Source: Pseudonocardia sp. (GTDB lineage Bacteria > Actinomycetota > Actinomycetes > Mycobacteriales > Pseudonocardiaceae). Taken from it: DNA of 34,272 bases. The stretch is from assembly GCF_025965585.1 (NCBI RefSeq), contig NZ_JAOPWR010000332.1, positions 1 through 34,272 on the forward strand, in the 5' to 3' direction. Of the stretch, positions 7,026-15,572 are shown in pieces. Under the pieces are notes generated by a model. The model searched no databases and was not told the origin of the DNA. It was given only the letters and a program-made list of their open reading frames with translations. Every line of letters begins with the position of its first letter. Position 1 is the first letter of the stretch. The position numbers and the translations under genes were made by a program.

Positions 7026-8071
7026 CCACGATGGGCACGACCGACGCGGGGATGGGCGACGGCGCGCCGCGGTTCCCGCTGTGCGTCCGTCCGACTCCGC
7101 TCGTGCGCGCCCTCCGGCTGGAGTCCGCGCTTCGCAGCGGCCCACTGCTCGTGAAGCGCGACGACCTCATCGGCTTCGCCGTCGCGGGGAACAAGGCGAG
7201 GCCACTCGAGTACCTGATCGGTGCGGCGCTCCAGCACGGCGCCGAGGTCCTCGTGACGGGAGGTGGCCCGGGGTCGAACTTCGTCGCGGCGGCCGCGGTC
7301 GCCGCGAGGACGGCCGGGTTGGACTGCGAGCTCGTGATCTGGGGTGACCCCAGGGGTGCCCCCAACATCGCCATCGCCGAGGCGGCCGGCGCCCGGGTGC
7401 TGCCCACCGGCGGGAACGACCGCTCCGAGATCGACATCCTCGTCGCCGAGCGCGCGGCCGAGCTCACCGTCGCCGGCCGACAGGCGTTCGCGGTGCCGAG
7501 GGGTGGCTCGACCGCCCTCGGCGCGCTCGGGTTCGCCGACGCCGCCGTCGAGCTCACCGCGCAGCTGGGCCGGGACGCGGGTGAGACCACGCTCCCCTCG
7601 GCGATCGTGCTGCCCGTCGGGTCCGGCGGAAGTTGCGCCGGGTTGCTGGCCGGGCTGGCGGGATGCGGCGTGGACATCCCGGTCGTCGGCGTGTCGGTGA
7701 GCCGGCCACCCGCGGAGATCCGAGCCACGGTCCTCGCGCTGGCCGCCCAGTGCGCCGCGCTGCGAGGAACGCCGGCGCCGCGCCCGGACCTGCTCGAGAT
7801 CATCGACGCGCGCGGCCCCGGCTTCGGCAACGTCACGCCACTGGAGACCGAACGAGCTCGACTCGCCCTGCGCACGGAGGGGTTCCTGCTCGATCCGACC
7901 TACGGAGCCGAGGCGTTCTCGGTCGCCGTCGATCGTGTCCGCGGCCACGAGACCGGGCCCGTCCTGTGGTGGCACACCGGCGGAGTGGTCCCGGCCAGTT
8001 CGTGGGTCTCCAGACGGAACACGACTTCCCTACGCGAGGCCGCCACCTCCGGTGGACGAGGAGAACTATGA
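7022..8071 (+). CDS. PLP enzyme of the D-cysteine desulfhydrase/ACC deaminase family (XcbE-type candidate)
   Basis: This is a fold-type II PLP enzyme of 349 residues. After LLVKRDDLIGFAVAGNKARPLEYL comes the family's GNKxR motif; K58 should form the internal aldimine. VTGGGPGSNFVAAAA matches the glycine/serine/asparagine substrate loop of D-cysteine desulfhydrases, and LPVGSGGSCAGLLAGL the phosphate-binding loop. The C-terminus has LDPTYGAEAF and VLWWHTGG, also typical. D-cysteine desulfhydrases release sulfide and ammonia from cysteine; in the Xanthobacter coenzyme M cluster the homologue XcbE is linked to forming the thiol. Start ATG overlaps the preceding stop (ATGA), and its own stop overlaps the next ATG in the same way. 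Family is sure; the exact substrate is inference from the operon. Confidence 0.87.
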   Translation: MTTMGTTDAGMGDGAPRFPLCVRPTPLVRALRLESALRSGPLLVKRDDLIGFAVAGNKARPLEYLIGAALQHGAEVLVTGGGPGSNFVAAAAVAARTAGLDCELVIWGDPRGAPNIAIAEAAGARVLPTGGNDRSEIDILVAERAAELTVAGRQAFAVPRGGSTALGALGFADAAVELTAQLGRDAGETTLPSAIVLPVGSGGSCAGLLAGLAGCGVDIPVVGVSVSRPPAEIRATVLALAAQCAALRGTPAPRPDLLEIIDARGPGFGNVTPLETERARLALRTEGFLLDPTYGAEAFSVAVDRVRGHETGPVLWWHTGGVVPASSWVSRRNTTSLREAATSGGRGEL

Positions 8072-9600
8072 GCGATCTTTCGAGCGGATCACCCACCCGC
8101 CGTACGCGTCCGGAGGGCTTCCCGCAGAGCGGCCCGGCACCCGAGCTGATCGAGTCCGGCTTCGCGCTCGAGAACGCCGACGCGAGCTTCCTGCACCGCG
8201 GGCTCAACCTGGCCGATCTCGCCCACGTGCTCGACCTCGCGCGGCGCGGCATCGTCCCCCCGGACGCCGAGCGCGCGCTGCTGGCCCTGCTGCTCGAGGT
8301 CACCGGGATCGCGCCGGAGGACTTCCCGTACGACCCCGAGTTCGGCGAGCCCTACAACTCCCGGGAGCGGTTCTTCGTCGCCCGGATCGGCGACGTCGCG
8401 GGCTGGCTGCACGCGGGGCGCCCGCGGCGGGAGGCCGCCCGGGTCGCGCTGCGGCTGCACCTGCGCCGCCAGCTGACCGAGCTCGTGACCGAGGCCGTCG
8501 CCACCGCGCTGGACACCGTCGCCAGGGCCGAGGAGCACGCCGACACGCTGCTCCCGGACCAGACCTACCTCCAGCAGGCGCAGCCCTCCACGTTCGGGCA
8601 CTACCTGCTGTCGTTCGTCTACTCGACCGTCCGGGACGCGCGGCGCCTGCTCGACGAGCTGGACCTGCTCAACACGAGCCCGGGGGGCGCCGGCTGTGTG
8701 AACGGCACCCGGCTCCTGGAGGACCGCGGCCCGATCGCCGCGGCCCTGGGCTTCGACGGGGTCATCCCGCACACCCGCGACGCGATGTGGCAGGTCGACG
8801 GCCTGATCCACATCCTGGCCACGGTCGCCAGCCTGCTGTCGAACTTCTCCAAGCTCGCCGAGGACCTGGAGATCTTCTCCTCCAGCGAGTTCGACTTCGT
8901 CGACCTCGCCGACGCCTACAGCCGCTCGAGCATCCTCATGCCGCAGAAGCGCAACCCCTACGCGCTGTCGATCGTGCGCGGCGCGTCCGGGGTCGTCATC
9001 GGGAGGCTCACGGGCTTCCTCGCGGTGACGAAGAGCCCGTCGGCCCGCAGCGACAACCTGATCTTCGCCTACGGTGAGGTCCCGCGGGCGCTGGACCTGA
9101 GCCTGCGCATCACCCGGCTGATGGGCGGCGTCGTGCGCACGCTGCGGGTCAACCCGGACCGGATGCGGCAGGAGCTCGACCGCGGCTACACCCAGGCCAC
9201 GGACCTCGCCGAGCACCTCGTGCAGCTGATGGATGTCGATTACCGGACCGCGTACGTGGTGGTCGGCAACACCGTGCGAGAGGCGGCGCGGCTCGGGATC
9301 CCCGGCAGCGGTATCACCGGCGCGATGGTCGACGAGGCGGCGCTCGCCCACACCGGGCGGTCGTGGGGGCTCGCCGACACGGACCTCTCGGCGGTGCTGG
9401 ACCCCCGTGCGATCGTCGCGTCCCGCCAGGCGGAGGGCGGCGCGGCCCCGGAGGCCCTCGTGCAGATGACGACGACCCTGCGCACGCAGCTGCGGGAGCT
9501 GGCCGGGCAGGCCGAGCAGCGGGCCACGGCCTTCGACGATGCCGAGGCGGCGCTGCTGGAGACGGCCCGCGCCGTCGCTGCGGGCGAGGCCGGCGGGTGA
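8068..9600 (+). CDS. Second aspartase/fumarase-superfamily lyase, argininosuccinate-lyase-like (XcbC/XcbD-type candidate)
   Basis: At 510 residues this is longer than housekeeping argininosuccinate lyase (about 460-470). It has the ArgH-type order of motifs: ALENADASFLHRGLNLADL at the start, PYNSRERFFVARIG, TYLQQAQPSTFGHYLLSF, SPGGAGCVNGTRL, and the loop SSILMPQKRNPYALSIVRG with S287/S288 and K294. Like the first lyase, the loop reads SSI-x-MP rather than GSS-x-MP. A housekeeping role in arginine synthesis is unlikely: no arg genes are near, and it is last in the sulfonate operon. In Xanthobacter both XcbC and XcbD belong to this superfamily, so two such genes in one operon fits the coenzyme M pathway. 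Which of the two eliminates phosphate cannot be read from sequence. GAGGAG lies just before the ATG. It ends seven bases from the convergent regulator. Confidence 0.85.
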   Translation: MSDLSSGSPTRRTRPEGFPQSGPAPELIESGFALENADASFLHRGLNLADLAHVLDLARRGIVPPDAERALLALLLEVTGIAPEDFPYDPEFGEPYNSRERFFVARIGDVAGWLHAGRPRREAARVALRLHLRRQLTELVTEAVATALDTVARAEEHADTLLPDQTYLQQAQPSTFGHYLLSFVYSTVRDARRLLDELDLLNTSPGGAGCVNGTRLLEDRGPIAAALGFDGVIPHTRDAMWQVDGLIHILATVASLLSNFSKLAEDLEIFSSSEFDFVDLADAYSRSSILMPQKRNPYALSIVRGASGVVIGRLTGFLAVTKSPSARSDNLIFAYGEVPRALDLSLRITRLMGGVVRTLRVNPDRMRQELDRGYTQATDLAEHLVQLMDVDYRTAYVVVGNTVREAARLGIPGSGITGAMVDEAALAHTGRSWGLADTDLSAVLDPRAIVASRQAEGGAAPEALVQMTTTLRTQLRELAGQAEQRATAFDDAEAALLETARAVAAGEAGG

Positions 9601-9607
9601 GCCGGGA

Positions 9608-10195
9608 TCAGTCCTCGGGGACGGTCACCCAGATGACCTCGGCGGGGACGTCTCCCACGTTCGCACTGCGATGGTCGAGGTTCGTCCGGAAGTGCAGTGC
9701 CTCCCCGGCCCCGACGGTGTACTGCTCGTCGCCGATCTCCATGTCGAGGCGGCCTTCCAGGACGACGAGCAGGGTCTCGCCCGCCCGGCGCAGCCCCGTG
9801 TGGCCGTCACCCGGCGCGACGCGGGAGACGGTGCCGTTCACCCGGAGCGAGTCGCCTTGGCCGGTGATGGGCACGGGCCCGCTCACGGTGGCTCCGGCGA
9901 AGCGGGTGTGCACCGCGCCCGGCCCGGGTTCGGCGTCCTCCACGAAGTGCCGGATGGGTGCGTCGAGCGCGCCCGCGATCTTGAGCAGCGTGGTGATCGT
10001 GGGGACCATGTCCCCCCGCTCGACCTTGTGCACCGCCGCGGTCGAGACGTCGGCGAGGTGGGCGAGCTGCTGCAGCGTCATACCGCGCTCGCGGCGCAGG
10101 GCGTGCACCTTGGGGCCGATCGAGCTCACCACACCTTCCCAGGTGCCGGGCGCATCATGGGCGGGCTCGGGTGCGGGCCGAGCGGAGCTGGGCAT
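9608..10195 (-). CDS. XRE-family regulator with C-terminal cupin sensor domain
   Basis: A 195-residue transcription factor. A helix-turn-helix of the XRE/Cro type spans about residues 30-85 (LRRERGMTLQQLAHLADVS, then STAAVHKVERGDMVPTITTL), and a single-domain cupin fills about 125-190 (GETLLVVLEGRLDMEIGDEQYTVGAGEALHF, with a DHRSANVG strand). Regulators of this XRE-cupin type sense a small ligand or metal in the cupin barrel; E. coli SutR, which controls sulfur-use genes, is one example. Start: ATG at 10195 with GAGGAG five bases upstream. It faces the coenzyme M-type operon tail to tail (seven bases apart) and is divergent from the 215-residue gene at 10259. A role controlling the sulfonate operon is plausible from position only. 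Confidence 0.9.
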   Translation of the reverse strand: MPSSARPAPEPAHDAPGTWEGVVSSIGPKVHALRRERGMTLQQLAHLADVSTAAVHKVERGDMVPTITTLLKIAGALDAPIRHFVEDAEPGPGAVHTRFAGATVSGPVPITGQGDSLRVNGTVSRVAPGDGHTGLRRAGETLLVVLEGRLDMEIGDEQYTVGAGEALHFRTNLDHRSANVGDVPAEVIWVTVPED

Positions 10196-10258
10196 CGGGT
10201 CTCCTCGGCGGGCTGCGACAGCTGGGGTCGACTGAGTATGGATGACGGAGGGATCAGG

Positions 10259-10906
10259 ATGGACACACCCGCGTACCCGGAAGCCCGCCCGGCGGAGAGC
10301 GGAGGTAGGACGTCGACGGAGGTGGCCACGGCCAGGATGCGCTGGCGGGCGGCGGCCGAGTCGCTGTTCCCCACCCTCGTCGCCGACCCCTCCGGCTACG
10401 CCGGTGCGGTGGAGGCCATCGGCGCTGTGGCGTCCGCGCTCGGTCGGCGCAACGCGGATCTCGACGATCTGGTCGACGCCGTGGCCGCGCCGGAGCGCCT
10501 GGTGGCGGAGCTGGAGGTACGCGTCCCGCCGAGCGTGCCCGTCGCGCTGCTGGTGGCCGTGGCCTGCGGCATGCGGGAGCGGGACCTGATCACCGAGCAG
10601 GTGCGCAGGGACCGCAGCGCCGCCGTCGCGCGGGCCCGCGCCACCGGGTCGCAGTGGGCCGTGCTGGAGGGACCCGAGCGGATCGAGGACCTCACCGGCG
10701 GCGATGCCGGAGGCCCCGCCGGGTGCATCCATCTGCATCTGCCGTCCGGCACCGAGCTGCGGGCCACGGTCGACGCGTGGTCGCGCGAGCCGTTCCGGGT
10801 CGACGTGATCCCGTCGGGCGGCACGACCCCGACCGGCCGTTCGTTCACAGAGCGCGGGGCCTGGTTGGACGAGTTCCACCGCGCCCGCGCGGACCTGGAG
10901 GCCTGA
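10259..10906 (+). CDS. Hypothetical 215-residue cytoplasmic protein divergent from the XRE-cupin regulator
   Basis: I do not recognise a family. The protein is soluble: a helical N-terminal half (residues about 25-130, including ALRRRNADLDDLVDAV-like segments and VAVACGMRERDLITEQVRRDRS) and a beta-rich C-terminal part from about 140 (WAVLEGPERIEDL, GCIHLHLPSGTELRATVDAW, FRVDVIPSGG). The C-terminal part could be a small ligand- or substrate-binding domain. ATG at 10259 has GGAGGG at 10247-10252, six bases upstream; another ATG at 10238 is less well placed. It shares its 63-base promoter region with the XRE-cupin gene, so it may be a target of that regulator. It is convergent with the large SARP-type gene, nine bases away. 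Confidence 0.7.
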   Translation: MDTPAYPEARPAESGGRTSTEVATARMRWRAAAESLFPTLVADPSGYAGAVEAIGAVASALGRRNADLDDLVDAVAAPERLVAELEVRVPPSVPVALLVAVACGMRERDLITEQVRRDRSAAVARARATGSQWAVLEGPERIEDLTGGDAGGPAGCIHLHLPSGTELRATVDAWSREPFRVDVIPSGGTTPTGRSFTERGAWLDEFHRARADLEA

Positions 10907-10919
10907 GCGAGCGGCTCAG
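10903..10919. terminator. Short hairpin covering the stops of two convergent genes
   Basis: CTGAGC (10903-10908) and GCTCAG (10914-10919) pair perfectly around a five-base loop. The arms contain the stop codon of the 215-residue gene and lie at the stop of the SARP-type gene. There is no T-run on either strand, so it is at best a weak bidirectional terminator. Confidence 0.3.
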
Positions 10920-13900
10920 CGCGTCGCCGTGCGGGGCGTGCTGAGCCGCCCGGACGCGGCGAACGTGTGGCGCAGCTCGGCCGGCAGGGCCGTGGCGATG
11001 CGGTCGCGTGCGGCCGACTGCTCCGCAGGCGCGCCGAGCTGGGCGAGGAGCAGATCCGACCGGGTCGCCGACGCGATCCCGGCGGCCTCCTGCGGTCTGC
11101 CGAGGTGCGCCAGCGCGAGCGCCTCGTACTTGGGCGAGGAGTACCGCCGAGCCTCGATCAGCAGGTGCTCGGCCTCGGAGGCGTCCCAGCGGGCGCGCAT
11201 CTCCAGCAGTCGCATGGCGGCCCGCGGGCGGAACGGCAGCGAGCGTTCCAGCATGGGGGTAGCGGTCTCCACGGCCACGGCGGCGTCGTCGGGGCGGCCC
11301 TGCATCAGGTCGCAGTCGGCGACGGCGAGAAGCGCGTGCAGCTCCTGCTCCAGCTCCAGGGCACCCCCGCCGCGGTGAGCCAGCTCCACCGCCCGGACGG
11401 CGTGCTCGCGGGCCCGGTCGACCTGGCCGAGCTCCTGCCACATCCACGACGTCGTGGTCTCGATCCCGGCGCGGTAGAAGCCGAGGTTCTCGGCGTCGAC
11501 GAGCCTTCGGGCGTTGTCCAGCGCGCGCAGGGCACCGGCGAAGTCGCCGATGTCGCCCCGGGCGAGTGCGGTGAAGAACAGCGTCTGCAGCAGGGGCCGG
11601 AACTCACCTGTCCGGCGGCAGAGCACCGCCGCACGGGCCAGCACGCTCTGGGCCTCGGCGAAGCGGTCCTGGTGCTGCAGCAGCGCGCCGCGGTAGGCGA
11701 GTGCGAGTGCGGTGGTGGTGTCTGCCGGGGCGCTCGCGAGGACCTGGTCGTAGGCGGTCTCGGCGCCGCTGTAGTCGCCGTCCCAGTGCCGGACCCGTCC
11801 CAGCAGGAGAGTGGCGCTGGGCAGAGCACCCGGAGCGGCCGCGGCGGACTCCGCCAGCTGGGTGGCCTGCTCGGCGAGGTCCACCGCGACGAGCGCGTCG
11901 CGCGCGTACAGCGCTGTCCAGCCCAGCTGCTCGAGTGCGCATGCCTCGAGCGCGAGGTCACCGAGCTCCCGCGCGAGGCCGAGCGCGTGCTCGTGGTCCT
12001 CGCGCGCGCTCGCGTGCCGCCCGAGATCACACCGCACCTGGCCTCGACGGAGGTACGCGCCGACGGTCTGCACGCCGTCGCCACCCCGGGTGGAGTACTC
12101 CACGGCCAGGTCGAGCAGGCGTTCCGCGTCGGTGTGGGCGAAGGACACGTGCGCCGCCTCCGCTGCCGCGAGCCAGGCGTCCGCGGCACCACGCGCGTCA
12201 CCCGCCGCGGCGAGGTGCTGGGCGGCGGCTTCCGGGCGGCTGTCGAACAGCCGGGCGGCGCGGCGGTGTCTACTGATCCGGACGGGTTCGGGGACGGACG
12301 CGTAGGCGACCTGCCGGACGATGTCGTTCGCGAACCGGAAGCTGTCGCCGTGGGCCATCAGCAGCCCGGCCCGGATGGCCCGGCCGGCCTGCGTGGCGGC
12401 GTCCTCGACGTCGACATTGCTGAGCGCCGCCACGTCGTCGAGGGAGAAGGTCGTGCCCAGCACCGCCCCCTGGGACAGCAGTCGGGCCACCGCCTGCCCG
12501 GCGTGCTCGATGCGAGCGGCCACGGCATCGTGCAGCGAGTGCGGTATCACGGGCCTGCTGCCGTCGGTACCGGGTTCGGGGTGCCGGAGCACCTCGGTGA
12601 GGAACAGCGGCGAGCCACCGGTCCACGACCAGATCCGGTCCGGGTCGTGGGCCAGCCCGGACCGCTCGACGAGCATCGCCACCTCGCCGGCCGACAACGG
12701 GCCGAGCTGCAGGCGGGATCCGACGTCGAGCAACGGCCCGGTGACATCGGCGTCCTCGGACGTGCGCTCGGTGAGCACGACCATCCATCGGCTGCCCGCC
12801 CCGTGCCCGGCCAGCACGTGCAGCGCTTCCACGGTGGACTGTCCGGCGTGCTGCATGTCCTCCACGACCAGCAGCAGCGGCCGCCGGGCGCCGACGCGCG
12901 CCACGAACTCGGCGACCGCGTCGAGGCTGCGCCGGTGCTCCACCTCGGGACCCGCGCGTTCGTACTCGACGGGCCCGACGACGTCGGCCAGCTCGGGCAG
13001 CAGCTCGGTGAGGGTGCCGAGCCGGGTGGCGGCGAGCTCGCGGACGTCGCGGGCGGTCATCCGCTGCACGACGGCGCGCACGGCCTCGACGAGTGGTTGC
13101 AGGTAGAGCGAGCGCTCCGCCTCGTAGCACGCGACCTGCACGACCAGGGCGCCCGTCCGGAGCGGCTCCTCGACGAACGCCGCGACGAGCGCGCTCTTGC
13201 CGATACCCGCCTCGCCGGTCACCACCGCCAACGCCGGTGTGCCCGCCACCGCGGCGGCCCACATCTCCTGCAGCCGGGCCAGCTCCACGTCGCGTCCCAC
13301 CATCGGTCCGGTGGTGGGGCTGGTGGCCGACGACGGGTCGGGCGCGACGTTCTGCTCGGAGCGCAGCACCGCCAGGTGGAGGGCCTGGGTGGCCGGCGAA
13401 GGGTCGATGCCGAGGTGCCGGACGAGCGTCTCCCGCAGCGCGCGGTACGCCAGCAGGGCCGCGCCGGACCGTCCGGCCTGCTGGTGGGCGAGCATCACCG
13501 TGCGGCAGGCGTCCTCGTCGAAGGGATCGGCCTGCATCGCCGCCGATCCGACCTGTACCGCGGTGTCGTAGGCCCCCAGCTGGAGCGCGGCCGCGCTCCA
13601 GGCGATGCGAGCCCGGCGGAGCTGGGTGCGGACGTGTTCGCGCAGTGCGCGCACCCACTCGCCGTCGCGTTCGTCGCCCATCGGGGTGTCGGCATCGAGG
13701 AGCTTGGCGGCCTGCTCGCCGCTGGTGGAGGCGAGCGCTGGATGACCGTGCGCCAGCTCGAACTCGGCTGTCCCCACCAACTCGCACGCCTCGTGCAGGT
13801 CGACGTCCACCTGCGGGCTGAGCCGGTACCCGACCGCCGACCCGTCGATGAGATCCCGGCCGAGCGCTTTGCGCAACCGGCTGACGAGGGCAGCCACGTT

Positions 13901-14089
13901 GCGGTCGGCGCGCTCGGGCGGATCCCCCTCCCACAGCGCGTCGATCAGGGCGTGGACCGTGACGAACTCTCCACGCCGTTCGGCGAGGGCCGCGAGGGCA
14001 AGCCTGGCTTTTCCGGTCGGCAGGGGTGCCGACAGCTCACCCTCAACGGTGAACGGACCGAGCAGACACAGCCGCATCGCCGGTCTCAT
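10916..14089 (-). CDS. AfsR/SARP-type regulator: winged helix-BTAD, STAND-like ATPase, TPR repeats
   Basis: This 1057-residue protein has the layout of large actinobacterial SARP regulators. Residues 1-90 form an OmpR-like winged helix (LCLLGPFTVEGE, VHALIDALWEGDPPERADRNV, VSRLRKALG). Residues about 95-245 form the bacterial transcriptional activation domain, ending in LVRHLGIDPSPATQALH. An AAA/STAND ATPase starts at MVGRDVELARLQEMW, with Walker A GEAGIGKS (K298) and a Walker B-like LLLVVEDMQ. From about residue 600 on, the sequence is helical TPR-type repeats. Such proteins activate secondary metabolism or specialised operons by binding phased direct repeats; ATP binding gates oligomerisation. 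There is no LuxR domain at the C-terminus. The ATG at 14089 is used; 14077 is possible. It is transcribed away from the CoA-transferase and toward the 215-residue gene. Targets are unknown. Confidence 0.88.
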   Translation of the reverse strand: MRPAMRLCLLGPFTVEGELSAPLPTGKARLALAALAERRGEFVTVHALIDALWEGDPPERADRNVAALVSRLRKALGRDLIDGSAVGYRLSPQVDVDLHEACELVGTAEFELAHGHPALASTSGEQAAKLLDADTPMGDERDGEWVRALREHVRTQLRRARIAWSAAALQLGAYDTAVQVGSAAMQADPFDEDACRTVMLAHQQAGRSGAALLAYRALRETLVRHLGIDPSPATQALHLAVLRSEQNVAPDPSSATSPTTGPMVGRDVELARLQEMWAAAVAGTPALAVVTGEAGIGKSALVAAFVEEPLRTGALVVQVACYEAERSLYLQPLVEAVRAVVQRMTARDVRELAATRLGTLTELLPELADVVGPVEYERAGPEVEHRRSLDAVAEFVARVGARRPLLLVVEDMQHAGQSTVEALHVLAGHGAGSRWMVVLTERTSEDADVTGPLLDVGSRLQLGPLSAGEVAMLVERSGLAHDPDRIWSWTGGSPLFLTEVLRHPEPGTDGSRPVIPHSLHDAVAARIEHAGQAVARLLSQGAVLGTTFSLDDVAALSNVDVEDAATQAGRAIRAGLLMAHGDSFRFANDIVRQVAYASVPEPVRISRHRRAARLFDSRPEAAAQHLAAAGDARGAADAWLAAAEAAHVSFAHTDAERLLDLAVEYSTRGGDGVQTVGAYLRRGQVRCDLGRHASAREDHEHALGLARELGDLALEACALEQLGWTALYARDALVAVDLAEQATQLAESAAAAPGALPSATLLLGRVRHWDGDYSGAETAYDQVLASAPADTTTALALAYRGALLQHQDRFAEAQSVLARAAVLCRRTGEFRPLLQTLFFTALARGDIGDFAGALRALDNARRLVDAENLGFYRAGIETTTSWMWQELGQVDRAREHAVRAVELAHRGGGALELEQELHALLAVADCDLMQGRPDDAAVAVETATPMLERSLPFRPRAAMRLLEMRARWDASEAEHLLIEARRYSSPKYEALALAHLGRPQEAAGIASATRSDLLLAQLGAPAEQSAARDRIATALPAELRHTFAASGRLSTPRTATR

Positions 14090-14377
14090 CTGTCTGATCC
14101 TACCGGCGGGGAACCCGCTTCGTGACGAGTCGGTGTGTCGGCAGGGATGGGCGCCGACGCGCCCTGCCGTCGCTTCCGCGGGAGCACGCGGGAGATCCCT
14201 TCGTCAGGCCCTGGACGACACACCGTGACGGCGGCCGCCGGCTCCGTTCCTCGTGGTCGGTCCAGGAGTGTCGCGCGTGCGGCGGCGGGGAGGTCGGACG
14301 GGTCGAGCCCGGGACCATCGGGCAGGCGGAGCCGGAACTGCGGCTCGACGCCGCCGTCCGACCCTGGATCCGGGTTC
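14090..14377. other. 288-base interval with no convincing gene
   Basis: Between the SARP-type regulator start and the stop of the CoA-transferase, the open frames on both strands are arginine- and serine-rich, have no ribosome sites and resemble no family. It presumably holds the regulator's promoter, but I see no clear boxes. Confidence 0.5.
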
Positions 14378-15535
14378 TCACGGCGTCGCAGGGTCGCAGC
14401 CGGGCCCGAACTCCGCCCTGATCGCCGCGTTGTGCTCACCGATCCTCGGTAGCGGGCCCATGGAAGCGGAGTAGCGGTCGCTGCCGACGGGCGGCAGCAA
14501 GGCGCGCACGGGACCGCCGGGAGTCGCGACGCTGCGCCAACGGTCGCGCGCTTCGAGCTGGGGATGTGCGGCGAACTCGGCAGGATGCCGCATGCGCGCG
14601 TTGGCGATACCGACACGATCGAGCAGCTCGACGACGTCGTCCACGTTCGAAGTCGCGAACTCGGCCTCCAGGATGGAGGTGATCTCGTGGTCGTTCGCCA
14701 CGCGTTCGGTGTTGCGCGCGAAACGGACGTCGTCGACGAGCTCCGGGCGCCTGATCACCTGTTCGCAGAGGACCGCCCACTCGCGGTCGTTCTGGATGCC
14801 GATGAACACCGTGGCGCCATCGCCGACGGCATACGGCCCGTAGGGCGCGATGGAGGCGTGCCGGGCGCCGGTGCGACGGGGCTGCTGTTCTCCGTAGACG
14901 GAGAACAGGGTGGGCTGGCTCATCCATTCGCCGAGCGCGTCCAGCATGGACACCTCCAGGACGCTGCCCGAGCCGGTCCGTTCACGGTCGTAGAGGGCCG
15001 TGAGGATCCCCGAGTACGCGTACATGCCCGCGGCGATGTCGGCGATCGAGATGCCGGCTTTGGCGGGGCTTTCCGAGGTGCCCGTCACCGCCAGCAACCC
15101 CGCCTCGCACTGCACCAGCAGGTCGTAGGCCTTCTTCGACCGGTACGGCCCCGATCGGCCGTATCCGGATATCGAACAGTGGATCAGCCGGGGGAACCGT
15201 GCTCGAAGGGTCTCGCCGTCCAGGCCGAGCCGTTCGACCGCTCCGGGGGCCAGGTTCTGCACGACGACGTCGGCGCGAGCCACGGCGGCCATGAGGACGG
15301 CCCTGTCCGCCTCGTCCTTCACGTCGAGCTCGACGCTCTCCTTGCCACGGTTGAGCCACACGAAGTAGCTGGCCTGGCCGTGGACGGTCCGGTCGTACTC
15401 GCGAGCGAAGTCGCCGGTCCGAGGGCGCTCGACCTTGATCACCCGCGCTCCGAGATCGGCGAGCTGGCGCGTGGCGAAGGGGGCCGCGACCGCCTGTTCC
15501 AGAGCGACCACCGTGATGTCGTCGAGCGGTCCCAC
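14378..15535 (-). CDS. CaiB/BaiF family (class III) CoA-transferase
   Basis: Class III CoA-transferases move CoA between carboxylic acids through an aspartyl intermediate. At 385 residues this has family length and sequence: ITVVALEQAVAAPFATRQLADLGARVIKVERP at the start, YFVWLNRGKESVELD, ADVVVQNLAPGAVERLGLD, ISGYGRSGPYRSKKAYDLLVQ, and GISIADIAAGMYAYSGILTAL with the catalytic aspartate (D166). The GTG at 15535 is chosen because AGGAG sits five bases upstream and family proteins begin here; a further upstream start would run almost into the divergent lysR. It is divergent from a LysR regulator, which very likely controls it. The acyl substrate cannot be inferred: no dehydrogenase or hydratase is alongside. 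Confidence 0.92.
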   Translation of the reverse strand: MGPLDDITVVALEQAVAAPFATRQLADLGARVIKVERPRTGDFAREYDRTVHGQASYFVWLNRGKESVELDVKDEADRAVLMAAVARADVVVQNLAPGAVERLGLDGETLRARFPRLIHCSISGYGRSGPYRSKKAYDLLVQCEAGLLAVTGTSESPAKAGISIADIAAGMYAYSGILTALYDRERTGSGSVLEVSMLDALGEWMSQPTLFSVYGEQQPRRTGARHASIAPYGPYAVGDGATVFIGIQNDREWAVLCEQVIRRPELVDDVRFARNTERVANDHEITSILEAEFATSNVDDVVELLDRVGIANARMRHPAEFAAHPQLEARDRWRSVATPGGPVRALLPPVGSDRYSASMGPLPRIGEHNAAIRAEFGPGCDPATP

Positions 15536-15572
15536 GCAAGCTCCTCCCACGGTTTCCGGTCGGTCTCGGCCA

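Noticed and set aside
14086-14616. Minus-strand frame spanning the gap between the SARP gene and the CoA-transferase
   Set aside because: Low-complexity Pro/Ser/Arg composition and overlap with the conserved end of the CoA-transferase in another frame.
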